Of a DNA stretch of 64,000 bases, positions 36,723 through 50,600 are shown piece by piece. The notes beneath the pieces were generated by a model, which did no database searches, was not told the origin of the DNA, and was given only the letters and a program-made list of their open reading frames with translations. The stretch is from Apus apus. Its lineage: Eukaryota; Chordata; Aves; Apodiformes; Apodidae. Position 1 is the first letter of the stretch, and each line of letters begins with the position of its first letter. A program made the position numbers and the translations under genes. The stretch lies in NCBI RefSeq assembly GCF_020740795.1, contig NC_067285.1, positions 39,282,511 to 39,346,510 on the forward strand, read 5' to 3'.

Positions 36723-37027
36723 GTGAGGGGCGGGGAGGTTGCCCCGGGGGAGGAGCGGGGCGTCCCGGGGAGGCCCTTGCGGTGGCTGCGCTCACCGGGA
36801 GGCCCGCGGCAGGGTTGCTCGGCGGCTGCCCCGGCGGCTTTCAGCCCTCCCGGGTTCCGGGTTTAAGGCTGGAAAGGCGGGTGAGGTGGTGGTGCTGTTC
36901 CCGAAGCTCCTCGCGGCCTGGTTTCTTTTTTTTTTCGAGGTGTTTTTCGGGAGAAACGTGCTCCTGTAGAGGTGGGTGCCGCGGGTGCCCTGGCTTTGTT
37001 GGCATCTCGCTTCTCTCCTGCTTTCAG

Positions 37028-37162
37028 CTCCAGCGTTTGCAGCTCACAGGAAGAAGAAAGGCTCTTGTTAAAGCATCCTGCTGATGGCTGCTTGGGGACT
37101 GGTTTAGCATTGAAGCCCGTGAGCTGGTGGTTGGCTGGTTATGCTGCTCCAGAAGTGGACAG
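37028..37162 (+). other. WRN: Possible alternative WRN 5' UTR exon
   Basis: A very good acceptor (TTCTCTCCTGCTTTCAG, AG at 37026-37027) is followed 135 nt later by GGACAG and GTGAGC (donor at 37163). The segment is non-coding with respect to WRN. Strong sites on both sides make optional inclusion between exon 1 and the first coding exon plausible, but no transcript evidence is available. Confidence 0.35.
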
Positions 37163-37673
37163 GTGAGCACGGGAAGGATTCTGCCAGGCCCAGTTAGAGG
37201 AGTTTTTGAGTGCTGGGGAGTGGAAACTGCATAATTTGGATACAGACTTCCTTGTTAGTGAGGAAGTGCAGCTGGGAAGTGTGTCCTTAAGGCAGCTGGG
37301 GGCTGATTTTGTTGTTAAAGTGTGTTGGTGGTGCACCTGGGGAACTAGTGGGAAGAATGAGCTTTATGAAGAGTTTGGCTCCATTGCCAGGAGGATTTCT
37401 AAATTGCATTACAAGCAATCCAAGGAGAAGCTTGGAGCAGCTCTAATCCAGTCATGGTCTGCTCAGAACTGGGAAATCCTGCTCTGCTTCCCTGAAAGAA
37501 AGCCCCAGTTGTCAGGGCTGAAAATCCCTGGCTGTTTTGGACAGCTTAGCTTCCAGACTTAAGTATCTTGGAGCTTCCCTGGGGAGTGCCTTCCTGTTGC
37601 AGGGGGTGTGCCTTGGGAACAGGCTGCCTTTGCTTGGGGAGGATGTTTGGGTTGAGTCTGGAGCTGATCAATT

Positions 37674-38095
37674 CACAGAATCACAGACTGGTTTGGGTTA
37701 GAAGGGACCTTCAGGATCATCCAGCCTCAACCCCCTGCATGGGCAGGGACACCTCCCACCAGCCCAGGTTGCTCCAAGCCCCATCCAACCTGCCCTTCAA
37801 CACTGCCAGGGATGGGGCAGCCACAGCTTCCCTGGGCAACCTGGGTCAGGCTCTCACCACCCTCACAGCCAAGAATTTCCTCCTCATGTCTCACCTCAAT
37901 CTCTCTCTTCTGGTTTCAATCCCTTCCCCCTTGTCCTCTCCCTCCCTGCCCTTGTCCCAAGCCCCTCCCCAGCTTTCCTGGAGCCCCTTCAGGCACTGGA
38001 AGCTGCTCTAACGTCTCCCTGGAGCCTTCTCTTCTCCAGGCTGAACACCCCAACTCTCCCAGCCTGGCTCCAGAGCAGAGCTTATCTTGGTTGTG
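37674..38095 (-). mobile_element. CR1 LINE 3' fragment (WRN intron 1)
   Basis: Minus-strand CR1 of about 420 bp, starting TTCACAGAATCACAGACTGG and containing the CATGGGCAGGGACACCTCCC, CCTTCAACACTGCCAGGGAT and CTTCAGGCACTGGAAG blocks. The 5' part is lost. Confidence 0.92.
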
Positions 38096-38542
38096 TTGTT
38101 GCAGCCCTGAGGTCTGCAGGGAGTGTGAGAGTCTGAGAGTTCTTGTCAGGAGTTTTTCTGGCTTCATTTATCAGCAGCATATTTTATTTAAGTTGTGCCT
38201 CCTGTTAGACTAGGAGTCTGGTTCCTCTACTGTTACCTGAAACCCCAGAGAAATCTAATTTATGGTGGCTGCAGTGACCTGAGATGACTGGAGGTGTGAT
38301 CTTCTGTTTCTAGGCACTGTTCTCCATGAAATTAGACTCAGCTGCCTTCCAAGAACATAATTCCTAGGGCTCTTCCATCACTTCATGTGGGCATCTTTGT
38401 AAATGTCCGTTTTCATGCCCAGAAATTTTAAGCTGAGTGTCCTGACCTGATTTTCAGGCTCTGGCCTGATGATAGTAACAGCTTCTCTCTGTGCTAACCA
38501 TTGTTGTTTGGTGTTTTTTATTTATTTCTTGTTCTTTTGAAG

Positions 38543-38664
38543 GCAAAAGTGACAGAAATGTGGAAAAAAGGAATGAAATGGATCTGCCAGCTCCCAGTCT
38601 GGGGGATAAATACCCACAGTGGATGCTTACTCAAGACCAAGAGGGAGTTTTGGGTGATAAAAAG
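38543..38664 (+). CDS. WRN: WRN exon 2 (first coding exon)
   Basis: The acceptor TTCTTTTGAAG precedes 38543 and the donor GTATGT is at 38665. Coding starts at 38578 (G at -3, G at +4) and gives 29 codons, [16 protein letters not shown] onward, ending in phase 0. Two out-of-frame ATGs (38558, 38573) lie upstream within the exon. The upstream intron holds one CR1 and the possible extra leader exon; the following intron (38665-40324) holds no repeat I recognise. Confidence 0.85.
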
Positions 38665-41600
38665 GTATGTCCTCAGGTAGGGGCAGCTCCATTGGCTGTG
38701 GAATAAAACCATTTGGTTTTGTTTAGACCTGCCCCTCTGGTATTTGGAAGGGTTTTGTCCTGTGAACTGTAATTAAATGCAGGTCCTCTTGTGCTGTTTC
38801 TGGTTAAATTGGCTTGTTATTTGTATTTCTTTTTTTCCCCCCATTTTCCCATCATGGGTTGGCCAAAGGCTGTGGAAATTTCTTCCTGCCAATCCTGAAT
38901 TTTTGGTGAGAAAAATAAAAATCTAGGGGAGGTTTTGCTGTGTTGCTCTGCCAATATTGTGGACTGGGATTGATTGGGTTTTTTTTTTTAATCCCTTCAG
39001 TTTGAGAGCTCAAGTTGTAGCCTGGTAAGGGTATTTGTCCCAGTATGGTCCCTCTGGCTTCCTTCACTCACACATCTTCTATCTCAGAATGTTTTGCAGC
39101 TTGGAGGTATCAGAAGAATTAATTGATTGTCAAAATTAGGCTGGAATTTCTGGTGTTCCAAGAATGTGTCCCTTGGATGTTGCTTTTTCTGCATGTATGA
39201 GCAGTTTCAGTGTAACATTTCCCCCTAGAAAGGGGCCTCCCCCTGCAACCTCTGAAGGGGCTTTGACAATTAGAAAACTAATTAATGAGGGAAAAGCAGA
39301 AGACTCAGTTCAGCAGTTTTCCTCCTATAAAGGGGGAGCAACAAATTAGCAGCATGGATATTAATTACAAAATGTCAGTGAAGACCAACAAGGCTTTTGT
39401 TTGCCTCTCTGCTGTGATGCCCTCCCTCAACCAGCTCCTGCAGGAAGGGTTTTGATTAAACTTTCACCCTTCATTACCTGGAGGGAGATATTTTGTTGTG
39501 CAAGCATAAAATGAACAGAATCTCTCTCTGTTGTTTGAACATCTTCTTTCCAGGCCATTTGTTGCTTCTGAAACTGTGTTTAAAGCTGTTTCTGTCACGT
39601 GGCTTCTTCAGCTGTTTCTGGGGGACACTTAACCACGTTTGCTGCTCTTGGCATTGCAGCTTGCTTGCATATTTTTCACCAACCTGAAGGTGTTTTTTTT
39701 TTCAGGCAGGTGAATGATCAGAAGTTTTGTAGTTCAAGCTGGTTAATCATTAGCTTCTGAAAGCTGCTGGAAGGGGTAAAAAATTCCCAGTTGCACATAA
39801 GTCTCTACCTCAGTGCTGCTGTAACAGAAACTTTTAGCCTGACCAGATCTGGATGATTTCAACTGTGACTTAATAAATTATTGTCCATTTTCTTACTTTC
39901 TTCCTCAAAGTTCTGAGCTGTGCCTGTGCTACAGCATTTGAAGTAGTGTTGAGGGGCTTTTTGGCACTGCCAAAAATGGATGGTTTTCCCCTGAGCTTGG
40001 AAAAGTGATTGTTCCTCTTTGGTGGGAGGAATCCAGACAAACTCAATGGAGCTGGTAAATTCAACCTCCATGATTTCAGGCTGATTTCTGGGAGCTGAGC
40101 AAAGAAACTGGAGCAGGTTTTAAGGCAGAGAACGGTGTCATCTCACCCTGCTGGGGGCTGTCCCTGTGTGTGGAGTGTGGCTCTGCTGAGTTGTCCTGGG
40201 AGCAGCTGGTGCCAGCCTTGCTGGGATGAGGCCTTAAAGCCACGTGCAGGAGTTGTGTGACATGTCTCTGTGGCCAGGTTGGGGATGGCTGGTGACTGAG
40301 CTTCTTCCAAATGTTGTTTGGCAGAAGTCTGCTGCTCAGAGGAGTGTTCTGGAGGATGGGCTGCCCTTCCTAGAGTTCTGTGGCTCCATTGTGTACAGCT
40401 ATGAAGCTAGTGACTGTTCCCTTCTGTCAGAAGATATCAGGTAACAGCTTTTAGTCTGGTTTTTCCCTCCTGTTTCTTTTGGGGGGTTTCTTTGAGTCCT
40501 TTCTGAAATGGACTTGGCTCTTCACTCTGGCCCTTTTTCTGGCTGCTGGGGCATTCCATGTTTCCAGATATCAGCAATACAGCCAGAGAAAACATCTGGT
40601 TGTGTTGACTGTCTTATCACATGTGGCAAATGTCTCCCAGAATCCCAGAACTGCCAGGGTTGGGAGGGACCTCTAGGGATCATCTTAGTCCAACTACCAC
40701 TAAAGCAGGATGGCCCAGAGCACATCCCACAGGGCTGCAGCCAGGGGGGTTTGGAATATCTCCAGAGAAAGGGACTCCACACCCTCCCTGGGCAGCCTGT
40801 CCCAGGGCTCTGTCACCCTCACTGGAAAGAAGTTTTCCCCCATATTTCAATGAACTTCCCATGTTCCAGCTTGTGCCCAGTGCCCCTCGTCCTTTCCCTG
40901 GGCACTGCTGAGCAGAGTCTGGCTCCATCCTCCCTGCACCCACCCTGAGATACCTACAGGCATTGATAAGGTCTCCCCTCAGCCTTCCCCTCTCCAGGCT
41001 GAGCAGCCCCAGCTCCATCAGCCTTTCCTCATCAGGGAGATGCTCCAACTCCCCAGTCCTCTTCATCACCCTCCCCTGGACTCTTTCCAGCAGTTCCCTG
41101 TCTCTCCTGAACTGGGGAGCCCAGGACTGGACCCAGTTCTCCAGCTGTGGCCTCCCCAGGGCAGAGTAGAGGGGCAGGATGAGCTCTGGACCTACTGGCC
41201 ACACTCTTCCTCATGCACCCCAGGATTCCATTGGCCTTCTTGGCAGCAAGGGCACTTTGCTGGCTGGCTGCTTGCAAGCATCAATGGAACCTGTTCCTCA
41301 TTATGATGAATTATCCCAGTGAAAGGGATCCTTGGGTTTTCCCCTTTGTGCTACTCAGTTAATAATTTCCTGTTTGGTCTTTGTGGGAGGTGACATCACT
41401 GACCCTTGCAGGCCCTTCCAGCAGAAGCAGTAAAGGCTGTAAGGAAAGTTTGTTGCCTTTTACAGAATTCCATGAACTTTGGTGGCTTTCTGGTTAAGTA
41501 TAAGCTGTAAGAAATCAAGTGTATGGAATCACAGACTGGAGAAGGTTGGAAGGGACCTTATAGATCATCAGGATCCAACCTCCCTGCCATGAGCAGGGAC

Positions 41601-44600
41601 ACCTCCCACCAGACCAGGCTGCACAAGCCTCATCCAACCTGGCCCTGAACACCTCCAGGGATGGGGCAGCCACAGCTTCCCTGGGCAACCTGGGCCAGCA
41701 CCTTCCTACCCTCATGGTGAAGAATTTCTTCCTGATGTCTGACCTAAATCTCCCCTCTTTCAGTTTAAAACCATCACCCCTTGTCCTATCACTGCCCTCT
41801 CTGGTGCCAAGCCCCTCCCCAGTTTTCCTGGAGCCCCTTCAGGCACTGGAAGGTGCTCTAAGGTCTCCCTGGAGCCTTCTCTTCTCCAGGCTGAACACCC
41901 CAACTCTCCCAGCCTGGCTCCACAGCAGAGCTGCTCCAGCCCTCTGATCATCTCTGTGGCCTTTCTCTGGCCCCTCTCCAACAGCTCCATGTCCTTCCTG
42001 TGCTGTGGGTTCCAGGGCTGGACACAGCACTGCAGGTGGGGTCTCACCAGAGCAGAGCAGAGGGGCAGAATCCCCTTCCTGGCCCTGTTGACCACACTTC
42101 TTTTGATGCAGCCCTGGACAAAATTGCCCCTCTGGGCTCCAGCCCTCACTGGTGGCTCATGTTGAGCTTCTCATCTCCTCCCACCCCCAAGTCCTTCTGC
42201 TCAGGGCTGCTCTCCAGCCATTCTCCCCCCCAGCCTGGATTTGTGCCTGGGGTTGCACCAACCCAGGTGCAGGACCCTGCACTTGCCCTTGTTGAAGTTC
42301 ATGAGGTTGGCACTGGCCCACTTCTCCAGCCTGTCAAGGTCCCTCTGGATGGCCTCCCTTCCCTCCAGTGTGTCAGCTACTCCACACGGCTTGGTTGTGT
42401 CAGCAAACTTGCTGAGGAGACACTCCATCCCACTGTCCATGTCTCCAACAAAGGTGTTGAACAGCACTGGTCCCAGTACTGACCCCTGAGGGACACCACT
42501 CCTCACCTGCCTCCATTTGGACATTGAGCCATTGACCACAACTCTCTGGGTGGAGCCATCCAGCCAACCTCTTATCCACCGAGTGGTCCATCTGTCAAAT
42601 CCATGCCTTGTCAGTTTGGAGGCCAGGATGTCATGTGGGACAGTGTCCAACACCTCACACAAATCCAGGTAGATGATGTCAGCTGCTCTGCCACCACCCA
42701 CCATCTCTGCAGCCTTGTTGTAGAAGGCCAGCAGGTTGGTCAGGCATGACTTGCCCTTAGTGAAGTCATGTAGGCTGTCACCAATCACCTCTTTATTTTC
42801 CATGTCCCTTAGACTTTCCAGGAGGATCTGCTCCATGACCTGGCCAGGCACAGAGGTGAGACTGACTGGCCTGTAGTTCCCTGGCTCTTCCTTTTTCCCC
42901 TTTTTAAAAATAGGGGCTTTTTTCCCTTCCTGGAGTCTTCCTGTTTGAAGAAAAGGGAGTAAATTAATGAGGCAAATAGATTGTTTCCCCCCATTTTTGC
43001 ATAGCACAGCTCATATTCCTGGGGAAAAAAAAACAACCTGTATGAAACTTTCAGTGCAGTGGGATAACTAAAGAGCAAGTTTTCAAGGGAATATCAACTC
43101 TTGTATCTGGCTGGTTCCTGAGCCTTGCTGTGCTACCATTTGTACTGCAGATCTGCCAAGGCCTGAAGGGTTTCTTGTAGCTTTTGGGCCCAGCAGGGAT
43201 CTCACCTCCTTCCAGTCTTGATCTTCAGGTGGTGTCTGTGTCCAGTGTGTCTGGGAGGAAAGATGAGCTGGCTGCCATTTCCCATCACCTTCCTGGAAGG
43301 TAACTGGGATGGTTTCAATCCTGGGAGAAGAGCAGCTAAATGTGAAGGACCCCCTTTTCTTTTCAGGCAGAGTTTACCAGAGGGGGCTGCTGTTGGCTTT
43401 GATATTGAGTGGCCACCATCCTATACCAGAGGAAAAATGGCAAAAATAGCTGTGATCCAAATCTGTGTGGCTGAGGAGAAGTGTTACTTGTTCCACGTCT
43501 CTTCCATGTCAGGTACTGTACCTCCTCTCTTATTACTGGTTCCTCAAAGTCTGAAACTTAAGCCTTGAGCAATAGCTGCTGTTTCCTGCTGGATAATAAA
43601 AATCCTTCCTCCTCCTCCCCTTCCCTGTCTATAATCAAGGGATTTATTGCCTATGTATGTCAGGAGGACCTCAGCCCAGGACTGTGAGCTGGCTTAACAG
43701 CACTTGAGGTTCTCACCAGGGCAGTAGGATCTTGCATGAGGGTTATTTTTCTCTGTGGATAAGAATATTTTAATTCAGCTTTAAAGAATTAATTTGCTGC
43801 TCACATGATGAGCTTTCCATTCAGTGTCAGAATAGACACTGGATCTGAACTTAGCAGGCTGTGTTTCTTTTTAATTTGCCTTCAGTTAAGGAAAACAACA
43901 ACAAACACCTCAAAAAAACCCACAAACCTGGCATGTTTTGTCCCCAGGACTTGCATTTGATGGCATTTGGTTTTCAGGAAGAATGCTGAATACCTGGTGT
44001 GGTGCAGTTGTGGGGAGAGGAGCTCAGCAGAATCTGAATTCATTATGGTTGTGAAGAAAAGCTTCCAAAGGAGACGGGGGGGGAAATAGGAATGAGGGAA
44101 GGAGGCTGCAGTTTTATAACCTTTGGTTTGAATGTTAGATTGAAACTATGCCTGTGAGATGTCTCTGATTTCCCTGGGGTGCCCGTGTGTGGAGGTATAA
44201 TGGCTATAATTTTAATGTTGGTGTTCAATCCTTTGTCATTTATAGCAAATGGGGTGGAAAATTTAATTGCTGGAGGCCATTCAATCTGGAAAGCATCAAG
44301 GTGCCAGTGCACAAAAGAGAGAGACTGGAGGAAAGGAAGGGGAGTCATAAGGAGCTGAAATGCTTTTGTTTCTGAAAGAAGATGCTTATTGTGTTGGTGC
44401 TGAGGCTGGTGGCGTGTGGGCTACTGGGTGTTAGAGCAGGAGATGGGGTTTCCTCCTGCATAATTGCCTAAAATTTCTGGTCTTGCTCAGGGGAGATGCA
44501 CTCTGAGCTGAGTGAGATGTCAGCTTTTATGCAGGAGCTGCTTATTATGCAGAATACATTTGATCTACAGAAACGTAGATGTTGGCAGAACCAGCCAGTT

Positions 44601-47600
44601 GGGTAAGACTTAAGCCTTCTTGTTCCAAAAAAGCCAAGTTTGCTTCTGCAGGAGGAAGAGTGGAGGGTTCTTGGACTGTGTACAGAGGACAAAAATGCCA
44701 TCTATTTATCAGGAAGTTTTCTGATCATTTTCTGTTTCTCTTCCCCCGCCCCCCCCCTCACCAACTTGTAAGAAAATGAGGCCTGTTTCTCAGATTCTAG
44801 GCTATGTTTAGTCTTGAACTTCTACTTTTTTAGCTATTACAGCCACTTTTACAGAAATGAGAGGTGGTGGAAATGGAGCACAGGTCCTCCACTGGCAAGT
44901 CCTCATCCTTGAAGGTTTTCATGATGCTATCCTTAGGTGAAAATCCCCTGTTCAGTAAGTCAGCTGCATATGTTGCAGGCTTTTCTTCAGCTCAGTTGTA
45001 TTTACAGAGGAGTTTACCTGTTGTGTGGTGGCTGAGGTTCTTTGGCAACCTTTTCCTTGGGCTACAAATCACAGCACCAAGGCTACTGCAGCTCGTGGGT
45101 GGTTTTGAACAGCCTTTTTTAATGCTTAGAATTGGACCTGCAGCCTCTCAGCTGATTGTGGCTAGGATGTCAGTGGTAGCCATGAAAGCATGGAGATAGT
45201 TGTGTAAAAATGCAGTCAGTGATGCCCTGTGCTTCTTGAATGATATAAATACATATTCCAGGAGTGGAAAAGGTGAAGTTTGAGATCAGAACAAAGCCAG
45301 ATACTAAGTACTATGTGTTTGTGCAAAATACTGAGTGTCTGTAGGTACTAGAGTTACACTGGGGCATTAATTCCAGGTATCCAGCTGTGGGTTCCTGAAG
45401 GTATGTATTTAAATAAGATGCTCTGAATTTTAAATGGCAAGAAAACCAGAGGGGAGGAGAAGGCAGCTCTAGTCCAAGGGTGAAGTGTCCATGGCTGTTC
45501 CCTCCTGTAGAAACCCAGCTGTGAAAGGTGCCTGCTTTTATTCAGCCCTGTAAACTTGAAAATACCCTTTGACCCAGGATTGCTGTGCCATCAGGTGGGA
45601 ATTAATCAAAATACAACATCTGTACCTCCTGGAGTGTTTGTTCTTACCAGGCTGACTTGTCTAGGCTTGGCAAAGGATCTGGTTGGCAAATTCCCTTCTC
45701 CACGTGTGATTGTGGGACCAGCCCAGCACTGAGCACCATGTGCCTCCACAGAAGCTGTTTTCCTGGTGCTTCCCTGTGCTTACTCTTTAAGCTGTGTCCT
45801 GGGTATGGGAAACAGCAAGAACTTGGAAGGAATGATGTGGAAAATGGTGAAATAATGTTGCATTTGGTTTCATGAGTAACCAATTCTGACAAAACCATCT
45901 TTTCCAGCCACAGGTTGCCTTTGTGGTGTGGTTTAATGATGAGTGAGATGAATGAAGTAAGGGTTAATGTTTGGACTTGGCTTGTTTTCAGATGGGAAAT
46001 GAATTTGCATCTTTCAAAGATTGCCTTCATGCTCCTCTGCAGATGAGACGTGACAACCAGTTGGTGTTGCTGGTCATTCTGGAGTGCACAGGGTCACATC
46101 AGCAGGGCAGCTTTGGGGGCTTTTCCTCTAAAAACCCAGGGGTTTGTGTCTTTTCCGTTAGCCTTTCTGGCATCTTCCAGTGTCTAGTTTCTCATGTTTG
46201 GGCTTAATCTATTTTAGGTTTTCCCAAGGGACTCAAAAGGCTGCTGGAAGATGAAGCAATTAAAAAGGTTGGCGTAGGAACTGAGGGAGATCAATGGAAG
46301 CTGATGAGTGACTTTGAAATCAGACTGAAGAGCTTTGTGGAGCTGGCTGACGTTGCTAATGAGAAAGTAAAGCTTCAAACCTTTTTGTTGTGGGAGGGAA
46401 TCTGGTTACTGTGCTGTACAAAAGGAGGCCTCCTTCTCTTCACAGGAGTGAAATTCTGCTAGTAAGGGGATGCTGTGGAATAAAGCAGAGATGTTTTTGT
46501 AACTTGAAAGCCCCTCCCTGTTGGAGGTGTTTGCCACGTGAGCTGGAGCTGTGGAAGTCCCTTTGTTTCCGTGACTGATGTTGGTGTTGCCTCTGCTCTC
46601 GTGGTGTTGCATTTGGCACAACCTGAGCTCCAGTTCAGTTGGGTTTTGGTTAGATACCATTTGATTATCTGTGCCATATTCACAGAAGGATGGAATGTTT
46701 TGAGTTGGGAGGGACCTTCAAAATCATCTAGATCCAACCTCCCTGCATGGGCAGGGACATCTCCCACCAGCCCAGGTTGCTCCAAGCCCCATCCAACCTG
46801 CCCTTCAACACTTCCAGGGAAGAGAGCAAAAGCCTCATTACCTTCCAAATCCTGCCATTCTTATTTCTAGCTTTTCTGCCTTTTGGGTCTGCAAGGCTTT
46901 TCCTTACCTGTGCTCAATCTCTTCCTGCACTTCCTTCCTTCTGTGCATGTTTTAAATTTGTTGGGCAGGATAACAGCAACAATTAATTGTATGCCCAGAA
47001 TCCATGCTGCTTACACCTTTGTGCTTGATCTACCCTGTGTAATTAAGTCACAGTGGGGGAGAGAGGAACGTGTTGTGTCATCAGCATTTGGGGCAGTGCT
47101 ACCCATGTGAGCCACCTTCAAGCTTCAGTTCCTGGTGGGGTGGAAATTGTGCAAATTAAACGGTTCTGCTGAAGCAATAGAAGGAGCTATTTTGTTTCAG
47201 ACTTTTCTCAGTTCACACCCCCCTCCCTTGATTTCATCCCAGGATCTGACCCCAAGCTAACTTGTGATGAAGACAGGCAATGTGATCTCTGATAGCAGCT
47301 CTCAAGTCTTCTGCTAAGGAGAAAACAAACAAAAACAAACTTTAAAGTGAAGCTTGAGAGAAGAAAGAATAGGGTGTATATCATGGCACAGTGTGGGGGA
47401 GGGGGGCTGGGGAACCTAAAATGAACAGCTGGTAGGTTTTTGAGACCAGATTGAAGGGGGTGAGCTGCTGCTGCTGTTGTTGGGCTCAACAGTTCTGCAT
47501 GTTTTGCAAGTGCTTGTCAGTTGGAATTAGCTGAAGGCTTTTGCCTTGTGAGCCCTGGATCCTTGGAGTCTGAAGGAAAGCTTCCCAAACTTGCTCTTCA

Positions 47601-50600
47601 GACAATAGCTTGTAGCAGCTGTGACTGATGAGTAGGATTCCAAAAGCAATTGAAACCAGCAGTGTGGTGGGGTGGCTTCTAGAGGTTTCTGCTGAACTGC
47701 TTCCCAGCACCCTGACTGGTGCTGAGCCTGGGCTGGAGCTGAGCTCATCTGCTTGCAATTCATCTGAGACTTGCAGAAGATGACACAGGACTTAAAGGCA
47801 GACTTTTAATATTCCTGTGTTGATATTCACATAAATTCCTGGTGTTTAATATTGAGTTTCTCGAGTTAAAAAGACAAGAGAAGAATCCTGGGGGGAAAAA
47901 GGAGTTGCTGTTTAAGTCTCATTTTATTCAACCTGGAGACATACATTGTCAGGTTTTGGTAGTGTGACAATACCCCCTCACATGGAATGGACTCACCTGG
48001 TCCTAATGCCATCTCTCCAGCTTGGCAATGCAGGAATGTCCTCTTAACAGTTCCAGGGCAGGGAAGTAGAGCTGTTGAATGGCTGAACTACCTTCTCACA
48101 TCATGAGAGCAGAATCTGGCCTGGAGAACAGTCACTGCTTTGAGCAACTGGTTTGTTCTGCCAAACCCCAAATTCTCCCCTTCTCAGGAGGGACTAAGTA
48201 CACTTTGCCCCTTCAAGCAATACGTTCTGCCAGGTCCAGTTGCTTTCCCCTTTAAACAAGTCCTCTGTTTTTTGTTGTATATGTTTTTGTGTTGTTTTTT
48301 TTTTCCCCTGCAGCTGAAATGCAAGGAGACCTGGAGTCTAAATGGCCTGGTGAAGCACCTTTTTGGCAAGCAGCTCTTGAAGGATAAGTCCATCCGCTGC
48401 AGTAACTGGGAAGAGTTTCCACTCAATGAGAAGCAGAAGCTGTATGCAGCCACAGATGCCTATGTAGGTACCAGAAGCAATGACTATTCCAGCCCTATCA
48501 AGAAATTCCTTCTCTGGTGTGCTGTTCCCTGCTGGTTTTAATGCCTTTCTGCTGCAGAATGTAAGGAAGGTAGGGAGACTTTGAGGTCTTTTCTGGATGT
48601 GGAGTGCTGCGAGGTGGAAATGGCACCAAGTAGGTTGCTGGCCAGTTCCTGGTCTCTCTGAAGTTTTTGAACCTCAGTGTTCATCCAGAACTTCATGGCA
48701 TCTTCTCTGTTGGAGGTGGTACTGCTTGTGCCTGGCCCTTGTTGGTGAGATCACTTGAAGAGGATATTGTGGTGAGCATTTTGGGTAGAAAATGTAATAT
48801 ATAAGGGGAAAAAAAAACCCATTTCATGGCACCCTTGAGGCTCCTGTCAGGTCCTCACCTCCTAAATGTTTCTATGTTGCAAGATTTGCCTTTTTAGTGA
48901 AGTCTATTCACAGGGCAGAGCTCCTGGAAGTTCTGCTGGGCTCCAGGTGTGCCAGGTACCACAGGCACCAACAAGTATGTCTGAGGAGTGTCTGCTTGGG
49001 CTCACTTCAGGTTGTTGCCTCAGGGAAGTGAGTTTTGAATGGAGCAATTAAGTGAATTTTACAGCTGTCTGTGAGGAGTAAGCTGGAGTTCTTGCAGTGT
49101 GATCATCCCCTGTAGGTGTAAAATGGCTGATGGGTATTTAAATACAATAATCACTGGGGGAAGAGTGGGTGCTTGTTTTTTGCTTCCTGTGTCTGCTCTT
49201 CTGGGTGAGTTTTCTGCTGGGTTTTTTTGGTCATTCTCCTTAACCTGTATGTTCTAATTAAAAAAGATGTGGTAAATACAGTGTGGGAGGTAGCTCTGAA
49301 GGAACACAACCTTCTCCAGTGGTTAATGCAGCAGAGTCACAATGTGGAGTAACTGAAAAGAGTCATTTGGTTGCATGGGATTTTTTGCAGCTCAGTGGGA
49401 GTCTCTGCTTTTTCACCATGTTAAGGGTGTAGTTTTCCTGCCATTCCATGAAGGGCTTTGCCAAGATGTTGCTGGGTGCTGCCTGGGAGAAAAATGATTC
49501 TTCATGGCAGGAAAGTAAAAATCCCTTCAGGATTATATTTCTGTAACAAGGGTAGGTGGAAAAAGGGCATAGGGGCAGTGGGCTGTGTTTACTCAGGAAA
49601 CCTTGCATGTTCTAGTTCATTACAAAGTGAAACTGGAGGGGTTAGCACCTGTGAAGCCCCAAAGTAGGAAGGAAAGGAGCTTTTCTTTTGGGGCAGATGT
49701 TGCAGCTTTTCCCAGGTGATCCCTCTTTCTTGCTCTGCTCACCTGGCTTGCCTTTTGGGGCCTCCCAGGAAACCAGTGAGGGAGTCACTTGTTTCTCTTT
49801 CTTCCCTCTTTCAGGTGCTTTGAATGTGTGTAGGCTAATTAGCACAATGCCAGCCTTAGGCTGCATTTTCCTGGTAGAGCTTCTTATTCATCTCAAGGGA
49901 AACACTGAGCACACAGAGTCTATCTTGGGAGGTTCACAGCTGATCTCTTGGAGGGCACAAGATCTGAATGAGGTGGAGCAGATGGTGAGATTGGGAGCAG
50001 AGTACCTGGAGCTTTCTCTTTTGCAGCTGACTTCCTAAGATAACCCTGCTGGGATCTATAGGAGAGTATCCACTAGGATCTGGAAGCATTGCCTCCTGTA
50101 GAACAGGACCTGGTGGTGATGAGCAGTGCAGGAAGGCAGAACATTGACCGTGGGATGGCATGAGCCAGCAGCTCAGAGTTGAATGTCCACCATGTGTTTG
50201 TGCCATGGTTTGCTGAGTTAATGATGGTTTTTGCTCAGTCTCTAAGATATTGTTTCTCTCTAGGGTACTGAGTACTATTTTTTTTTCCCCTTTCTTTTCC
50301 AGGCTGGCTTCCTAATTTATCAAAAATTGAAAAATATGAATGACAGTGACCAGAAACTCTTTTGTGTAAGAGGTAGGTGAAACCTTCAAGCATAAGGAAG
50401 GCATTTAATGTACAATGGAATATTCTGTTCCCCAACAGGGTTTTTCATAGCATCTTTGTGTCAGGATTGTCTGGCTTCTTGGTGATGAGGGCTGGTTTCC
50501 AGAGAGAGCAGACTGAAAAAGATGTTAAGGTGACCTGGGTTATGTACTGGGTAACTCCCTGATGTAAGAATGCAGTCTTGATATGGTGCTTGTTTCTGCT

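Noticed and set aside
50373-50380. Use of the second GT (50377) as the WRN exon 7 donor
   Set aside because: It would change the phase and break the frame into exon 8, whereas 50373 keeps the frame.
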